Shown here: piece by piece, positions 16,856 to 24,871 of the stretch
Layout: every line of letters begins with the position of its first letter
How positions within the stretch are numbered: position 1 is the stretch's first letter
Source: Propioniciclava sp. MC1595
GTDB lineage: Bacteria > Actinomycetota > Actinomycetes > Propionibacteriales > Propionibacteriaceae
Reading direction: 5' to 3'
Length of the DNA: 64,000 bases
Assembly (NCBI RefSeq): GCF_017569205.1
Contig: NZ_CP071870.1
Span: 310,001 to 374,000, forward strand
The notes under the pieces: generated by a model
The model's database searches: none
What the model was told of the DNA's origin: nothing
The model's input: the letters and a program-made list of their open reading frames with translations, nothing else
Position numbers and translations under genes: made by a program

Positions 16856-18021
16856 CCGACCACGACCGCGCCGAACGCGCCCTCGCCCGGGCGCTGCGCG
16901 AGCACGACCGCGACCACGACTTCGCCCCGCTCGACCCCGAGGGACTCAAGCACGGGATCGCGGTTGCCGACCCCCCGCGCCGTCGGGGACCCTGGATGGG
17001 GCTCGTCGCGGCGGCCCTGGTGCTGGTGCTGGCAGTGCCGTTCGGGGCGTCGCTGTTGTCCTCGATGTTCAACGCCGGGTCGTCGGCGCCGAGCTTCGAG
17101 GCCCGCCCGGCCAACGCTCCCGCGGCGGGTGGCGCGGCCCCGATCGACCAGGCGGCCGGCGGTCCCGAGGCAGCTGGGAAGCCGGCCTCCGCGGACGACC
17201 GGCCCGCCCCCAGGCCCGGTTGGCGCTGGGAGTCGATGTTGGACGCCGCCGTGCAGGTCCCCGTCGATTGGGGCCACGACTTCGCGCCCGGGTCCGACTG
17301 GTGCGCCGAGCCCGGCTACCAGCGGCCGTCCGCGCCGTTCGTCGACCGCAACCCGCTCGGGCGGGCGACCCGGAACATCCTGTGCGACGCGACGGTGCCC
17401 AACGAGCTGCGCCAGACCCACCTCACGTGGCGACGCGTCCAGCCGGGCGACACCGACAACGCCGTGGAGGCGGACCCCGCCGGCGAGTGGCTCCGCGTGA
17501 ACCGGGTGGTCGGCTCGGCGTACCTCACGGTCGAGGTCCCCGCTGAGCAGATCGACCTCGCCGACGAGATCCTCGGCAGCGCGGAGTTGTTCGCGTACGA
17601 CCCGCGGGGGTGCCGCACGTTCAGTCCCACCGGGTTGCCCGACCTGGGCGCGGTCGCGGACCTCGCCACGGCGTCCGAGGTCGTGGTCTGCCAGTACGGC
17701 GGGCCCGAACGGCCGAACCTCGTCGGGTCGTACGCCCTCACCGGCGAGCAGGCCCAGGGCGTCCTGGACGCCGTGCTCGCGGCCCCCGAGGCCACCGACC
17801 CGCCGCACCCGACCTGCGCCGACACCGGGAACTGGCTGGTGCTGCGGTTCGACGGCACCCGCGAGGTGCGGCTGAACATGGACGCCTGCAGCGCTTTCGT
17901 CCTCGACGACGGGGTCACCCGCCGGACGCCCACCCGCGCCACCTGCGGCGACCTCCTCGTCGGCCCGCTCTGGCTGGCGACCCTCGACGAGGCGACCGAC
18001 GTCTGCCGCCCGGTGCGCTGA
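16852..18021 (+). CDS. membrane-anchored Cys-rich protein, probable partner of the ECF sigma factor
   Basis: A 389-residue protein with a cytoplasmic N-terminus of about 55 residues, one transmembrane helix (about 57-78), an Ala/Pro-rich linker and an extracytoplasmic domain of about 280 residues. That domain contains eight cysteines, enough for four disulfides. Position and topology fit an anti-sigma factor, but the zinc-binding HxxxCxxC motif of ZAS anti-sigma factors is absent. The start is set by the ATGA overlap with the sigma gene. No known family was recognised. Confidence 0.72.
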   Translation: MTDHDRAERALARALREHDRDHDFAPLDPEGLKHGIAVADPPRRRGPWMGLVAAALVLVLAVPFGASLLSSMFNAGSSAPSFEARPANAPAAGGAAPIDQAAGGPEAAGKPASADDRPAPRPGWRWESMLDAAVQVPVDWGHDFAPGSDWCAEPGYQRPSAPFVDRNPLGRATRNILCDATVPNELRQTHLTWRRVQPGDTDNAVEADPAGEWLRVNRVVGSAYLTVEVPAEQIDLADEILGSAELFAYDPRGCRTFSPTGLPDLGAVADLATASEVVVCQYGGPERPNLVGSYALTGEQAQGVLDAVLAAPEATDPPHPTCADTGNWLVLRFDGTREVRLNMDACSAFVLDDGVTRRTPTRATCGDLLVGPLWLATLDEATDVCRPVR

Positions 18022-18024
18022 GGG

Positions 18025-18423
18025 TCAGGCCTCCGGGTCGTCGAAGGTGTTCACCATGAACTGCGCCGCCCGGACGAGGTACTCGCGCAGCTCCGCGTCC
18101 TCGGCCTCGGGCAGCGCCAGCGTGTCGACGGCTGCCAGCATGTGGTGCAGCCAGCGGTCGCGCTGGGTGGGGGTCACGATGAAGGGCGCGTGCCGCATGC
18201 GCAGGCGCGGGTGCCCGCGGGTCTCGCCGTAGGTCTTGGGCCCGCCCCAGTACTGCTCGAGGAACATCCGCAGCCGGTCGTTCGCGGGGCCGAGGTCCTC
18301 CTCGGGGTACATCGCCCGCAGGGGCGGGTCGTTCGCGACGCCCTCGTAGAAGCGGTCCACCAGGGCCTTGAAGGTCGGCGCGCCGCCCACGCGGTCGTAG
18401 AAGCTCGTCGTCACGTCGGCCAT
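18025..18423 (-). CDS. glbO: truncated haemoglobin, group II (GlbO)
   Basis: A 132-residue 2/2 globin. It is easily recognised from FLEQYWGGPKTY and RGHPRLRMRHAPF, the latter holding the proximal His, as in mycobacterial GlbO. It should bind haem and O2/NO in the cytoplasm and help in oxygen handling or NO protection. A purine-rich GAGGTGG stands upstream of the ATG. The gene follows the M20 hydrolase by 9 bp on the same strand, so the two are probably cotranscribed. Confidence 0.95.
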   Translation of the reverse strand: MADVTTSFYDRVGGAPTFKALVDRFYEGVANDPPLRAMYPEEDLGPANDRLRMFLEQYWGGPKTYGETRGHPRLRMRHAPFIVTPTQRDRWLHHMLAAVDTLALPEAEDAELREYLVRAAQFMVNTFDDPEA

Positions 18424-18432
18424 CGTGCCACC

Positions 18433-19644
18433 TCAGCCGAACAGCGCCGGCACGTCGACCAAGCCCCCGGACGCCTCGAAGTCGGCCCGCACCGCTGCCG
18501 CCAGCGCGTCGTCGCGCAGGTACTCCAGTGCCACGGCGGCCAGCCCGTAGGCGCCGTCGGCGACGGCGTCCATCGCGGCCGAGGAGCCGGTCGCGTCGGC
18601 GAACGTGCGGGTGTGCAGGGCGACCCCGGCCGGGGCGATCGCCAGCAGGGGGTGGATCCCCGGCACGCGGACGCTCACGTTCCCGAAGTCGGTCGAGGCG
18701 GCGGTCGAGGCCGGGACGCTGCCCAACGGGAGCGCGCGGCGTCCGCGATCGGCCTGGGCCGCGACCCAGCGCTCGGTGAGCGGGCCGTTGGTGCGCACGG
18801 GCAGCGAGGCGGGGTGGGCGTCCCAGGCGAGGTCGACCTCGACGCCGGCCATGAGCGCGGCGCCGCGGGCGATGTCCTCGACGCGGGCCGACAGGGCACC
18901 CAGCCCGTCGATCCCGGGGGAGCGCACGTACAGGTCGAGGGCGGCCGCCTCGGGGATGATCGAGGCGCGGGTCCCGCCGTCGGCGACGATCGCGTGCACC
19001 CGGTCTCCGGGGGTCATCTGCTGCCGGAACAACCCGATCCCCGTGTAGAACAACGTCGCGGCGTCCAAGGCGTTGCGGCCCTTCTCGGGCTCCGACGACG
19101 CGTGCGCCGCCACCCCCGAGAACGTCACCCGCGCCGTGCGCCGGCCGAGCCACACGTGGTCGGCGAGGTCGTGGGCGTAGGGGTGCAGCATGATCGCGGC
19201 GTCGAGGCCGTCGAAGGCGCCCTCCCGGGCCATGTACTCCTTGCCCGTGTGGCCCTCCTCGGCGGGCGTGCCGAGCAGGACGACCCGGCCGGGGACGGCG
19301 TCCGGGTCTGAGGCGGCGAGGCGGGCCAGCGCGAGGAACGCGCCCACTCCGGTCGCCGCGATGACGTTGTGGCCACACGCGTGCCCGATGCCGGGCAGGG
19401 CGTCGTACTCGGCCAGGATCGCGATCGTGCGCCCGGTGTCGCTCCCGACCTCCGCCCGCACGGCGGTGTCGAGGCCGTGGACGCCGACGCGCGGCTCCAC
19501 CCCTTCCGCGGCCAGGAGGGTCGCGATCCGCCCCGCGGCGCGGACCTCCTCGAAGGCGGTCTCGGGGTCGGCGTGCAGCTCACGGGCCAGCGTGGTGAGG
19601 GCGGGCTGGAGGTCGGCGACGGCGTCCGCGAGGGGTTGGCGCAT
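18433..19644 (-). CDS. M20-family amidohydrolase/peptidase
   Basis: A 403-residue di-metal hydrolase of the M20 group, related to p-aminobenzoyl-glutamate hydrolase and aminoacylase-like enzymes. Motifs: HADPETAFEE at the start, IGHACGHN (metal-binding), GTPAEEGHTGKEYM and FSGVAAHASSEP in the dimerisation domain. It probably hydrolyses an N-acyl amino acid or dipeptide-like amide in the cytoplasm. TAGGGT is seven bases before the ATG with no Shine-Dalgarno sequence, indicating a leaderless mRNA. This -10 lies back-to-back with the rpsF promoter. Confidence 0.88.
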   Translation of the reverse strand: MRQPLADAVADLQPALTTLARELHADPETAFEEVRAAGRIATLLAAEGVEPRVGVHGLDTAVRAEVGSDTGRTIAILAEYDALPGIGHACGHNVIAATGVGAFLALARLAASDPDAVPGRVVLLGTPAEEGHTGKEYMAREGAFDGLDAAIMLHPYAHDLADHVWLGRRTARVTFSGVAAHASSEPEKGRNALDAATLFYTGIGLFRQQMTPGDRVHAIVADGGTRASIIPEAAALDLYVRSPGIDGLGALSARVEDIARGAALMAGVEVDLAWDAHPASLPVRTNGPLTERWVAAQADRGRRALPLGSVPASTAASTDFGNVSVRVPGIHPLLAIAPAGVALHTRTFADATGSSAAMDAVADGAYGLAAVALEYLRDDALAAAVRADFEASGGLVDVPALFG

Positions 19645-19649
19645 GGAAG

Positions 19650-19677
19650 TGACCCTAGTCCCGGCGTCCGGTAGAGT
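19650..19677 (+). promoter_or_regulatory. candidate rpsF operon promoter
   Basis: GTGACC (19650) and TAGAGT (19672) are spaced 16 bp apart upstream of rpsF. Transcription would start near 19684, leaving a leader of about 95 nt. That leader begins with a stem at 19684-19709 (TCGGTGC/GCACCGA arms), a plausible autoregulatory site for S6:S18, although the known motif was not confirmed. Confidence 0.45.
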
Positions 19678-19778
19678 GAGCCGTCGGTGCGCCCGCTCGG
19701 GTGCACCGATGCATGAGAACCCTCCTGCCCCGGGAGATACCCGTGGCCGTCAAGACCAGAGGAGGTGGGGATACTCAC

Positions 19779-20072
19779 ATGCGCAAATACGAGATCATGG
19801 TGATCGTGAGCCCCGACGTGGACGACCGTCAGGTCCAGGGCGTCGTGGAGAAGCCGTTCGAGGCGTTCAAGGCCGCCGGTGGCACCGTCGACAACGTCGA
19901 CACCTGGGGCCGTCGTCGTCTCGCGTACGACATCCAGAAGAAGTCCGAGGGCATCTACGTGGTGCTCAACGTGACCGCTGAGCCGGCTGTCGTCAAGGAG
20001 CTCGACCGCCAGTACACGCTGAACGAGCAGATCATGCGGACGAAGGTCATCCGCCCCGACCTGCACCACTGA
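19779..20072 (+). CDS. rpsF: 30S ribosomal protein S6
   Basis: A 97-residue S6 protein, which binds 16S rRNA in the platform together with S18. It starts [13 protein letters not shown] and has [19 protein letters not shown] strong GGAGGTGGGG Shine-Dalgarno region lies upstream of the ATG. It is first in the rpsF-ssb-rpsR-rplI operon and has a roughly 95-nt leader that could carry autoregulation. Confidence 0.98.
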   Translation: MRKYEIMVIVSPDVDDRQVQGVVEKPFEAFKAAGGTVDNVDTWGRRRLAYDIQKKSEGIYVVLNVTAEPAVVKELDRQYTLNEQIMRTKVIRPDLHH

Positions 20073-20172
20073 TTCTTTTCCCCAGTCTGGACGCCGACTC
20101 CTTCCGTTTTGTCGGAGGCGGCTGACAGAGTGGGAACCGAATCGACACACGTCCGAGAATCGGAGACATCAC

Positions 20173-20715
20173 ATGGCAGGCGAGACCATCATCACGCTCG
20201 TGGGCAACCTGACGGCTGACCCCGAGCTTCGTTTCACTCCCTCCGGGGCGCCCGTGGCGAACTTCACCGTCGCCTCGACGCCGCGCACCTTCGACCGCAC
20301 CACCAGTGAGTGGAAGGACGGGGAGGCCATGTTCATCAACTGCTCGGTGTGGCGTCGGGCCGCGGAGAACGTGGCCGAGTCGCTCACCAAGGGCATGCGC
20401 GTCATCGTGCAGGGCCGGCTGAAGAGCCGCTCCTACGAGACGCGCGAGGGCGAGCGCCGCACGGTGTTCGAGATCGATGTCGACGAGGTCGGTCCCTCCC
20501 TGCAGTTCGCGACCGCGAAGGTCACCCGCTCGGGTGGCGGCGGCGGTGGCGGCGGCAACTGGGGTGGTCCCCAGCAGCAGGGCGGCTCCGGTGGTGGCGA
20601 CCAGTGGTCGTCCAACCAGGGCCAGGGTGGGGGCTACGGCGGCGGAGGCCGTCCGCAGCAGCAGCCGGTGAGCGACCCCTGGGCCAGCGCCCAGAGCGAC
20701 GAACCCCCGTTCTGA
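20173..20715 (+). CDS. ssb: single-stranded DNA-binding protein
   Basis: A 180-residue SSB with an N-terminal OB fold (about 1-115; [12 protein letters not shown] and FINCSVWR), a Gly/Gln-rich disordered linker and the acidic tip DEPPF that recruits replication and repair proteins. It coats single-stranded DNA as a tetramer. It sits between rpsF and rpsR, the usual actinobacterial order, 100 bp after rpsF. Confidence 0.98.
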   Translation: MAGETIITLVGNLTADPELRFTPSGAPVANFTVASTPRTFDRTTSEWKDGEAMFINCSVWRRAAENVAESLTKGMRVIVQGRLKSRSYETREGERRTVFEIDVDEVGPSLQFATAKVTRSGGGGGGGGNWGGPQQQGGSGGGDQWSSNQGQGGGYGGGGRPQQQPVSDPWASAQSDEPPF

Positions 20716-20776
20716 TCCACCCTTTTCCACACACGTCATTCCGGCATGAGCCGGGCTCACGAGAGAGAGCACCACA

Positions 20777-21013
20777 ATGGCCCCACAGCGCAAGCCTGTG
20801 AACAAGAAGAAGATCGCTCCGGCGAAGTCCATCAAGATCGGTCACATCGACTACAAGGACACCGCGACCCTGCGGAAGTTCATCTCCGAGCGCGGGAAGA
20901 TCCGCGCCCGGCGTGTGACCGGCCTGTCCGTCCAGGAGCAGCGCAAGGTCGCGATCGCGATCAAGAACGCCCGCGAGGTCGCGCTGCTGCCCTACGCGTC
21001 CACCGCTCGCTGA
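20777..21013 (+). CDS. rpsR: 30S ribosomal protein S18, cysteine-free form
   Basis: A 78-residue S18 with the conserved core [20 protein letters not shown]18 binds the platform beside S6. The zinc-binding cysteines found at the N-terminus of many actinobacterial S18 proteins are missing (the region reads [15 protein letters not shown]), so this is a C-minus version although it sits at the main rpsF-ssb-rpsR-rplI locus. Start by homology, 61 bp after ssb. Confidence 0.97.
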   Translation: MAPQRKPVNKKKIAPAKSIKIGHIDYKDTATLRKFISERGKIRARRVTGLSVQEQRKVAIAIKNAREVALLPYASTAR

Positions 21014-21030
21014 GAAAGGAAGACGAACAG

Positions 21031-21477
21031 ATGAAGCTCATTCTCACTGCCGCCGTCGACCACCTCGGCATCGCCGGTGACGTCGTCGAGGTCAAGGACG
21101 GCTACGGCCGCAACTACCTCCTGCCCCGCGGTCACGCCATCAAGTGGACCCGCGGTGCGGAGAAGCAGATCGAGGGCATCAACCGCGCCCGCGAGGCCCG
21201 CACGGTCCGCGACAACGAGCACGCCGTCCAGCTGCGCACGCAACTGGAGGAGCTCGCGGTCGAGGTCCCCGCGCGCGCCGGTGGCGAGGGTCGCCTGTTC
21301 GGTGCCGTCACGGCCGCCGACATCGCGTCCGCGATCAAGAAGGCCGGCGGCCCCGCCGTCGACAAGCGCTCGGTCCAGATCGGCAAGCCGATCAAGACCG
21401 TCGGCGAGCACAAGGTCGGCGTGAAGCTGACCGACGCCGTCGTCGCGCACCTGCCCGTGAAGGTCGTCGCCGCCTGA
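21031..21477 (+). CDS. rplI: 50S ribosomal protein L9
   Basis: A 148-residue L9 with the N-terminal rRNA-binding domain (MKLILTAAVDHLGIAGDVVE; GYGRNYLLPRG), a connecting helix and the C-terminal domain (GRLFGAVTAADIA). It binds domain V of 23S rRNA and helps maintain reading frame. AAAGGAAGA precedes the ATG. Last gene of the operon, followed by a strong terminator. Confidence 0.98.
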   Translation: MKLILTAAVDHLGIAGDVVEVKDGYGRNYLLPRGHAIKWTRGAEKQIEGINRAREARTVRDNEHAVQLRTQLEELAVEVPARAGGEGRLFGAVTAADIASAIKKAGGPAVDKRSVQIGKPIKTVGEHKVGVKLTDAVVAHLPVKVVAA

Positions 21478-21500
21478 GCGGCGCCCCACCCAGGCACCTG

Positions 21501-21530
21501 ACCGGCCGGTCCCCTCGGGGGCCGGCCGGT
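21501..21530 (+). terminator. terminator of the rpsF-rplI operon
   Basis: A 14-bp stem (ACCGGCCGGTCCCC with its complement, one G-U pair) closed by a very short loop and followed by TTTCC, 23 bp after rplI. Confidence 0.8.
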
Positions 21531-21597
21531 TTCCTTGTCCGTGGAGGTGGATGCCACCCCGGCGCAACGAACCGGACGCCCCGGGCGTGGAACGGGC

Positions 21598-22536
21598 ATG
21601 AGCACCACGACCCGCCTCCTGGCCGCCCTCGCCGCCAGCGCCATCCTGCTCACCGGCTGCGGCACCGCGGAGAGCCCCTCGATGGTCGAACCCGCCGGCG
21701 CCCCCGCCCCCGCGCAGCCCGCGGGTGGAGTTGCCGACGGCCCCGTTCGTGGCGAGTCCAAGCCCGCCGACCAGGCCGAGCCCTACCAGACCGGCGTCCA
21801 GCGCCAGATCGCACGGTCGGCGTCCCTCACGCTGGTGGTCGACGACGTACAGGCCTCGGCCGAACGCGTGCGCGCGCTCGCGGCCGCATTGGACGGCTGG
21901 GTGTCGGAGGAGTCGCTGGCCCTGACGGGCGCCGACGGCATCCGCGGCCCGGTCGCCGGCTCGTGGATCACCCTGTCGGTGCCGGCGTCCCGGCTCGACG
22001 ACGCGATCGCGCGGGTGGGGGAGTTGGGCACGGTCCGCGACCGGCAGGCCAGCGCCCAGGACGTCACCGACGTCGTCGTCGACCTGGATGCCCGCATCAC
22101 CAGCCTCGAGGCGTCCGTGAAGCGCCTGCAGGAGCTGGTCGGCCGCTCCGGCAGCGTCGCCGACATCGCCGCGGTCGAGCGCGAGCTCGCCACCCGGCAG
22201 GCCGACCTCGAGGCCATGAAGTCCCAGCGACTGTACTACGCGGGCATCGTCGAGCGGTCCAGCCTGACGATCGCGCTGATCACGCCGACGCAGTCGAGCT
22301 CCACCAACCCGATCCAGACCGGGTGGTCGCGCGGGTGGGCCGCGTTCCTGGAGTCGGTCTCCATCCTGATCACCGTCGTCGCGGCGATCCTCCCGTTCGC
22401 GCTGTTCGCGGCCCTCGTCCTCGTGCCGCTCCTGCTGTGGCGCCGCGCCCGTCGTGCCAAGGCCGCAGACGTGCCCCCCACGACCGGCGACGCCCCCGAC
22501 CCTCGCGAGGAGGGGGCGGCGGCGTCACGCGAGTGA
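21598..22536 (+). CDS. DUF4349 domain-containing lipoprotein
   Basis: A 312-residue protein. The N-terminus is a lipoprotein signal with LTGC (Cys21), followed by a Pro/Ala-rich linker. The central DUF4349 domain (about 65-255) contains the SLTLVVDDVQASAERV strand and a coiled-coil hairpin (RITSLEASVKRLQELV). A transmembrane helix (about 263-285) and a basic cytoplasmic tail follow. It should be anchored at both ends in the membrane. Function unknown; the family is common in cell envelopes of Actinobacteria. Monocistronic between the rplI terminator and the convergent mazF. Confidence 0.85.
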   Translation: MSTTTRLLAALAASAILLTGCGTAESPSMVEPAGAPAPAQPAGGVADGPVRGESKPADQAEPYQTGVQRQIARSASLTLVVDDVQASAERVRALAAALDGWVSEESLALTGADGIRGPVAGSWITLSVPASRLDDAIARVGELGTVRDRQASAQDVTDVVVDLDARITSLEASVKRLQELVGRSGSVADIAAVERELATRQADLEAMKSQRLYYAGIVERSSLTIALITPTQSSSTNPIQTGWSRGWAAFLESVSILITVVAAILPFALFAALVLVPLLLWRRARRAKAADVPPTTGDAPDPREEGAAASRE

Positions 22537-22573
22537 ACCTGCGCTGCAGAGCCCTACTGCGCAGCCTCTCCTC

Positions 22574-22912
22574 CTAGAGGTCCAGAAGAAGTCCGAGCAC
22601 CTCACGGATCTCACCGAGCACCACAGGACCGACGTTCCCGGTGTTCGCATGGATGCGGGCCGTCGCGATCGAACGGACATGCTGGCACTGCGCCGATGAC
22701 ACGGCTGCCAGACCGTTGGTGTCGTCGGGCTCGATGGCCACCTCGGCGCTGCTCCGTCGGATCGTTCGGGTCAGGGGGACGACCTGTACGACGTTCGGGA
22801 CGCCTCGCAGGATCCTGCCAGCCGTCACCACGACCGCAGGACGCCTCAGGCCGGCCTCGCTCCCGATCGGTGTGCCCAGGTCGATCTCGACCACGTCACC
22901 CGGCGTCAGCAT
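22574..22912 (-). CDS. type II toxin, PemK/MazF family endoribonuclease
   Basis: A 112-residue protein with the MazF fold: GDVVEIDLG at the start, RRPAVVVTAG, VVQVVPLTRTI and a conserved C-terminal helix ending in LGLLLDL. MazF proteins cut mRNA at short sequence motifs when the antitoxin is degraded. The start overlaps the antitoxin gene by 17 bp, which fixes the pair as a toxin-antitoxin unit. The cleavage motif cannot be predicted. Confidence 0.88.
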   Translation of the reverse strand: MLTPGDVVEIDLGTPIGSEAGLRRPAVVVTAGRILRGVPNVVQVVPLTRTIRRSSAEVAIEPDDTNGLAAVSSAQCQHVRSIATARIHANTGNVGPVVLGEIREVLGLLLDL

Positions 22913-23093
22913 CCAGCCACGCCGCTTCGTCGCCCCTCAGGTCGGCGCCGAGGTCACGCGCCATGGCGTCCTGCCTCAGCGCCCGGATCGCCTTGCTGAC
23001 GGTCACATCGATCGTCTCGTGGCGCTCAGCCGCAAGCCGGGTCACGCTCGCATGGGTCTCCCGACTGATGCGGATCGTCGTCGTTTCGGCCAT
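22896..23093 (-). CDS. ribbon-helix-helix antitoxin paired with MazF-like toxin
   Basis: A 65-residue protein with TTIRISRETHASVTRLAAE, an RHH DNA-binding N-terminus, and an acidic C-terminus that would bind the toxin. An ATG three codons further upstream is in frame. The one at 23093 is preferred because TAGGAT stands seven bases before it, the arrangement seen at many leaderless genes here. It overlaps the toxin gene, and autoregulation of the pair is expected. Confidence 0.83.
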   Translation of the reverse strand: MAETTTIRISRETHASVTRLAAERHETIDVTVSKAIRALRQDAMARDLGADLRGDEAAWLDADAG

Positions 23094-23156
23094 GGTCACC
23101 ATCCTAAGACGTGTAGACGAATCAGTCTACCGCACGGGACTCCGCCGCGGCCTCGC

Positions 23157-24593
23157 CTAGCGGTCGGCTCCCGCGTCGACCCGCTCGGTGGGGTGGACGT
23201 GGGACCGCGCGAGCCAGACCGCGCGGGCGAGCAGCCCGATGGCCAGGCCGACCCCGAGCACCGTCCACAGCCACCCCTCGGCGAGGAAGATCAGCACCAT
23301 CGCGACGAGGGTGGGCACGAGGTACATGAAGGTCCACACCACGTAGCCGCCGAAGGTCGGCATCGTGACCCCCGCCGCGTCGGCGACGGCCTTCGTCATG
23401 AAGTTGGGCCCGTTGCCGATGTAGGTGATCGCGCCGCAGAACACCGATCCGAGCGAGATCGCGACCAGGTGGCCCTCGGGCACACCGGGCATGCCGAGCG
23501 CGGGGTTGGCGGCGATGCGCGGGTCGCCGGGCAGTTGGGCGGCCATCTCGAAGAACGTCACGTAGGTGGGCGCGTTGTCGAGCACCGCCGACAGCCCGCC
23601 CGAGAACACGAAGAACGTGATCTTGTTCAAGGGAAGCGACGGAGCCACCTGGGCGAGGTACTTCAGCGCGGGCATCATCGTGAGGAAGATGCCGATGAAC
23701 AGGGCGGCGACCTCGAGGATCGGCGTCCACGTGAACTGGTTGAGGTGGAACCGCACCTCCTTGTTGCCCAGGAGGAACGACAGCGCGGCGGCCGTCGCGA
23801 ACGCCAGCTCCCGCCACGGGACGAACTGGTACCACGCCGCGTGCCCGCCCTCGATGGCGTGCAGGTCGATCGACGGCACGAACGCCACCGCGAGGATCAC
23901 CATGGCGAAGAAGACGAAGTTGATCTTCCCGGCGATGCCGAGCGGGGTCTGCTGGGTGTCGTCGAGCGTGATGGCGGCGGCGTCCTCGCGGGCGTACGCG
24001 CGGCGGTCGAGCCCGTAGTAGGTGGCCAGCAGCATCGCGTTGACGAACAGCCACTCGGGGAACAGGTTGAACGTCCACTCGAACGGCACCCCGCGCAGGA
24101 ACCCCAGGAACAACGGGGGGTCGCCCAGCGGCGTCAGCAGGCCGCCGCAGTTGGCCACGATGAGGATCGTGAACACCACCGTGTGGACGCGGTGCTTGCG
24201 TTCGCGGTTCGTGTTGAGCAGCGGCCGGATCAGCAGCATCGCCGCGCCCGTCGTGCCGATGAACGAGGCGATCAGGCCCCCGACGGCGAGGAAGATCGTG
24301 TTGTTGCGCGGCGTCGCCCGGATGTCACCGGTCAGGAAGATGCCGCCTGACACCACGAAGAGCGCCAGCAGTAGCATGATGAACTGGAAGTACTCCACCA
24401 GCGCGTGCACCACGCTCGACCCGGCCCCCGACGCCAGGAACCAGATCGCCACCGGCACGCCCAGCACCAGTGCGACCGCGAGCTTGGTCGAGTTCCTCTC
24501 CCAGGTGTGCTCGACGGCCGGCACGAGCGGCAGCACGGCGATCGAGGCGAGCATCACCACGAACGGGATGATGCCCCACCACTCGACGACCAT
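23157..24593 (-). CDS. sodium:proton antiporter, NhaD/citrate-transporter-like
   Basis: A 478-residue polytopic membrane protein with about 12 helices. Characteristic blocks of the UIT/NhaD-type ion-transporter group are ANCGGLLTPLGDPPLFLG, LSAVLDNAPTYVTF and GAITYIGNGPNFM, with paired DNAP and GNGP re-entrant motifs. It probably exchanges Na+ for H+; a dicarboxylate transporter is less likely. No leaderless -10 or obvious Shine-Dalgarno sequence was found at the ATG. The small gene 24606-24836 lies immediately upstream and may be in the same transcript. Confidence 0.85.
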   Translation of the reverse strand: MVVEWWGIIPFVVMLASIAVLPLVPAVEHTWERNSTKLAVALVLGVPVAIWFLASGAGSSVVHALVEYFQFIMLLLALFVVSGGIFLTGDIRATPRNNTIFLAVGGLIASFIGTTGAAMLLIRPLLNTNRERKHRVHTVVFTILIVANCGGLLTPLGDPPLFLGFLRGVPFEWTFNLFPEWLFVNAMLLATYYGLDRRAYAREDAAAITLDDTQQTPLGIAGKINFVFFAMVILAVAFVPSIDLHAIEGGHAAWYQFVPWRELAFATAAALSFLLGNKEVRFHLNQFTWTPILEVAALFIGIFLTMMPALKYLAQVAPSLPLNKITFFVFSGGLSAVLDNAPTYVTFFEMAAQLPGDPRIAANPALGMPGVPEGHLVAISLGSVFCGAITYIGNGPNFMTKAVADAAGVTMPTFGGYVVWTFMYLVPTLVAMVLIFLAEGWLWTVLGVGLAIGLLARAVWLARSHVHPTERVDAGADR

Positions 24594-24605
24594 CGTCGGC
24601 CTGCC

Positions 24606-24836
24606 TCAGCCCTCGCGCGGGCGGGTCTGGCCGAACGTGAAGCCGGCGATCGTGCTGGAGGGCGAGATGAAGCTCGTCACCGGGTTCTCGGACGCCTCGG
24701 GCTCGGCCTCGTCCGCTGCCGCGGGCTCGGGGCGGGGCCCGGGCTCGGTCGGGCGCACGGGGTCACCCAGGGCAGCGCGCAGGGCCTTGTCCAGTTCGTC
24801 GCGCACCTCGACGCGGTGCTTGCGGGTCTCGGCCAT
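24606..24836 (-). CDS. small hypothetical protein
   Basis: A 76-residue hydrophilic protein: a basic N-terminal helix (RKHRVEVRDELDKALRAAL), an acidic Pro/Glu/Ala-rich middle and a C-terminal hydrophobic patch (TSFISPSSTIAGFTFG). No family recognised. The gene is probably real, because TAGGAT lies six bases before its ATG in the same pattern as other genes here, and it sits 12 bp upstream of the antiporter. Confidence 0.6.
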   Translation of the reverse strand: MAETRKHRVEVRDELDKALRAALGDPVRPTEPGPRPEPAAADEAEPEASENPVTSFISPSSTIAGFTFGQTRPREG

Positions 24837-24871
24837 GGCGGCATCCTAGCCTCGCCCGGCTTCCTCGCAGG

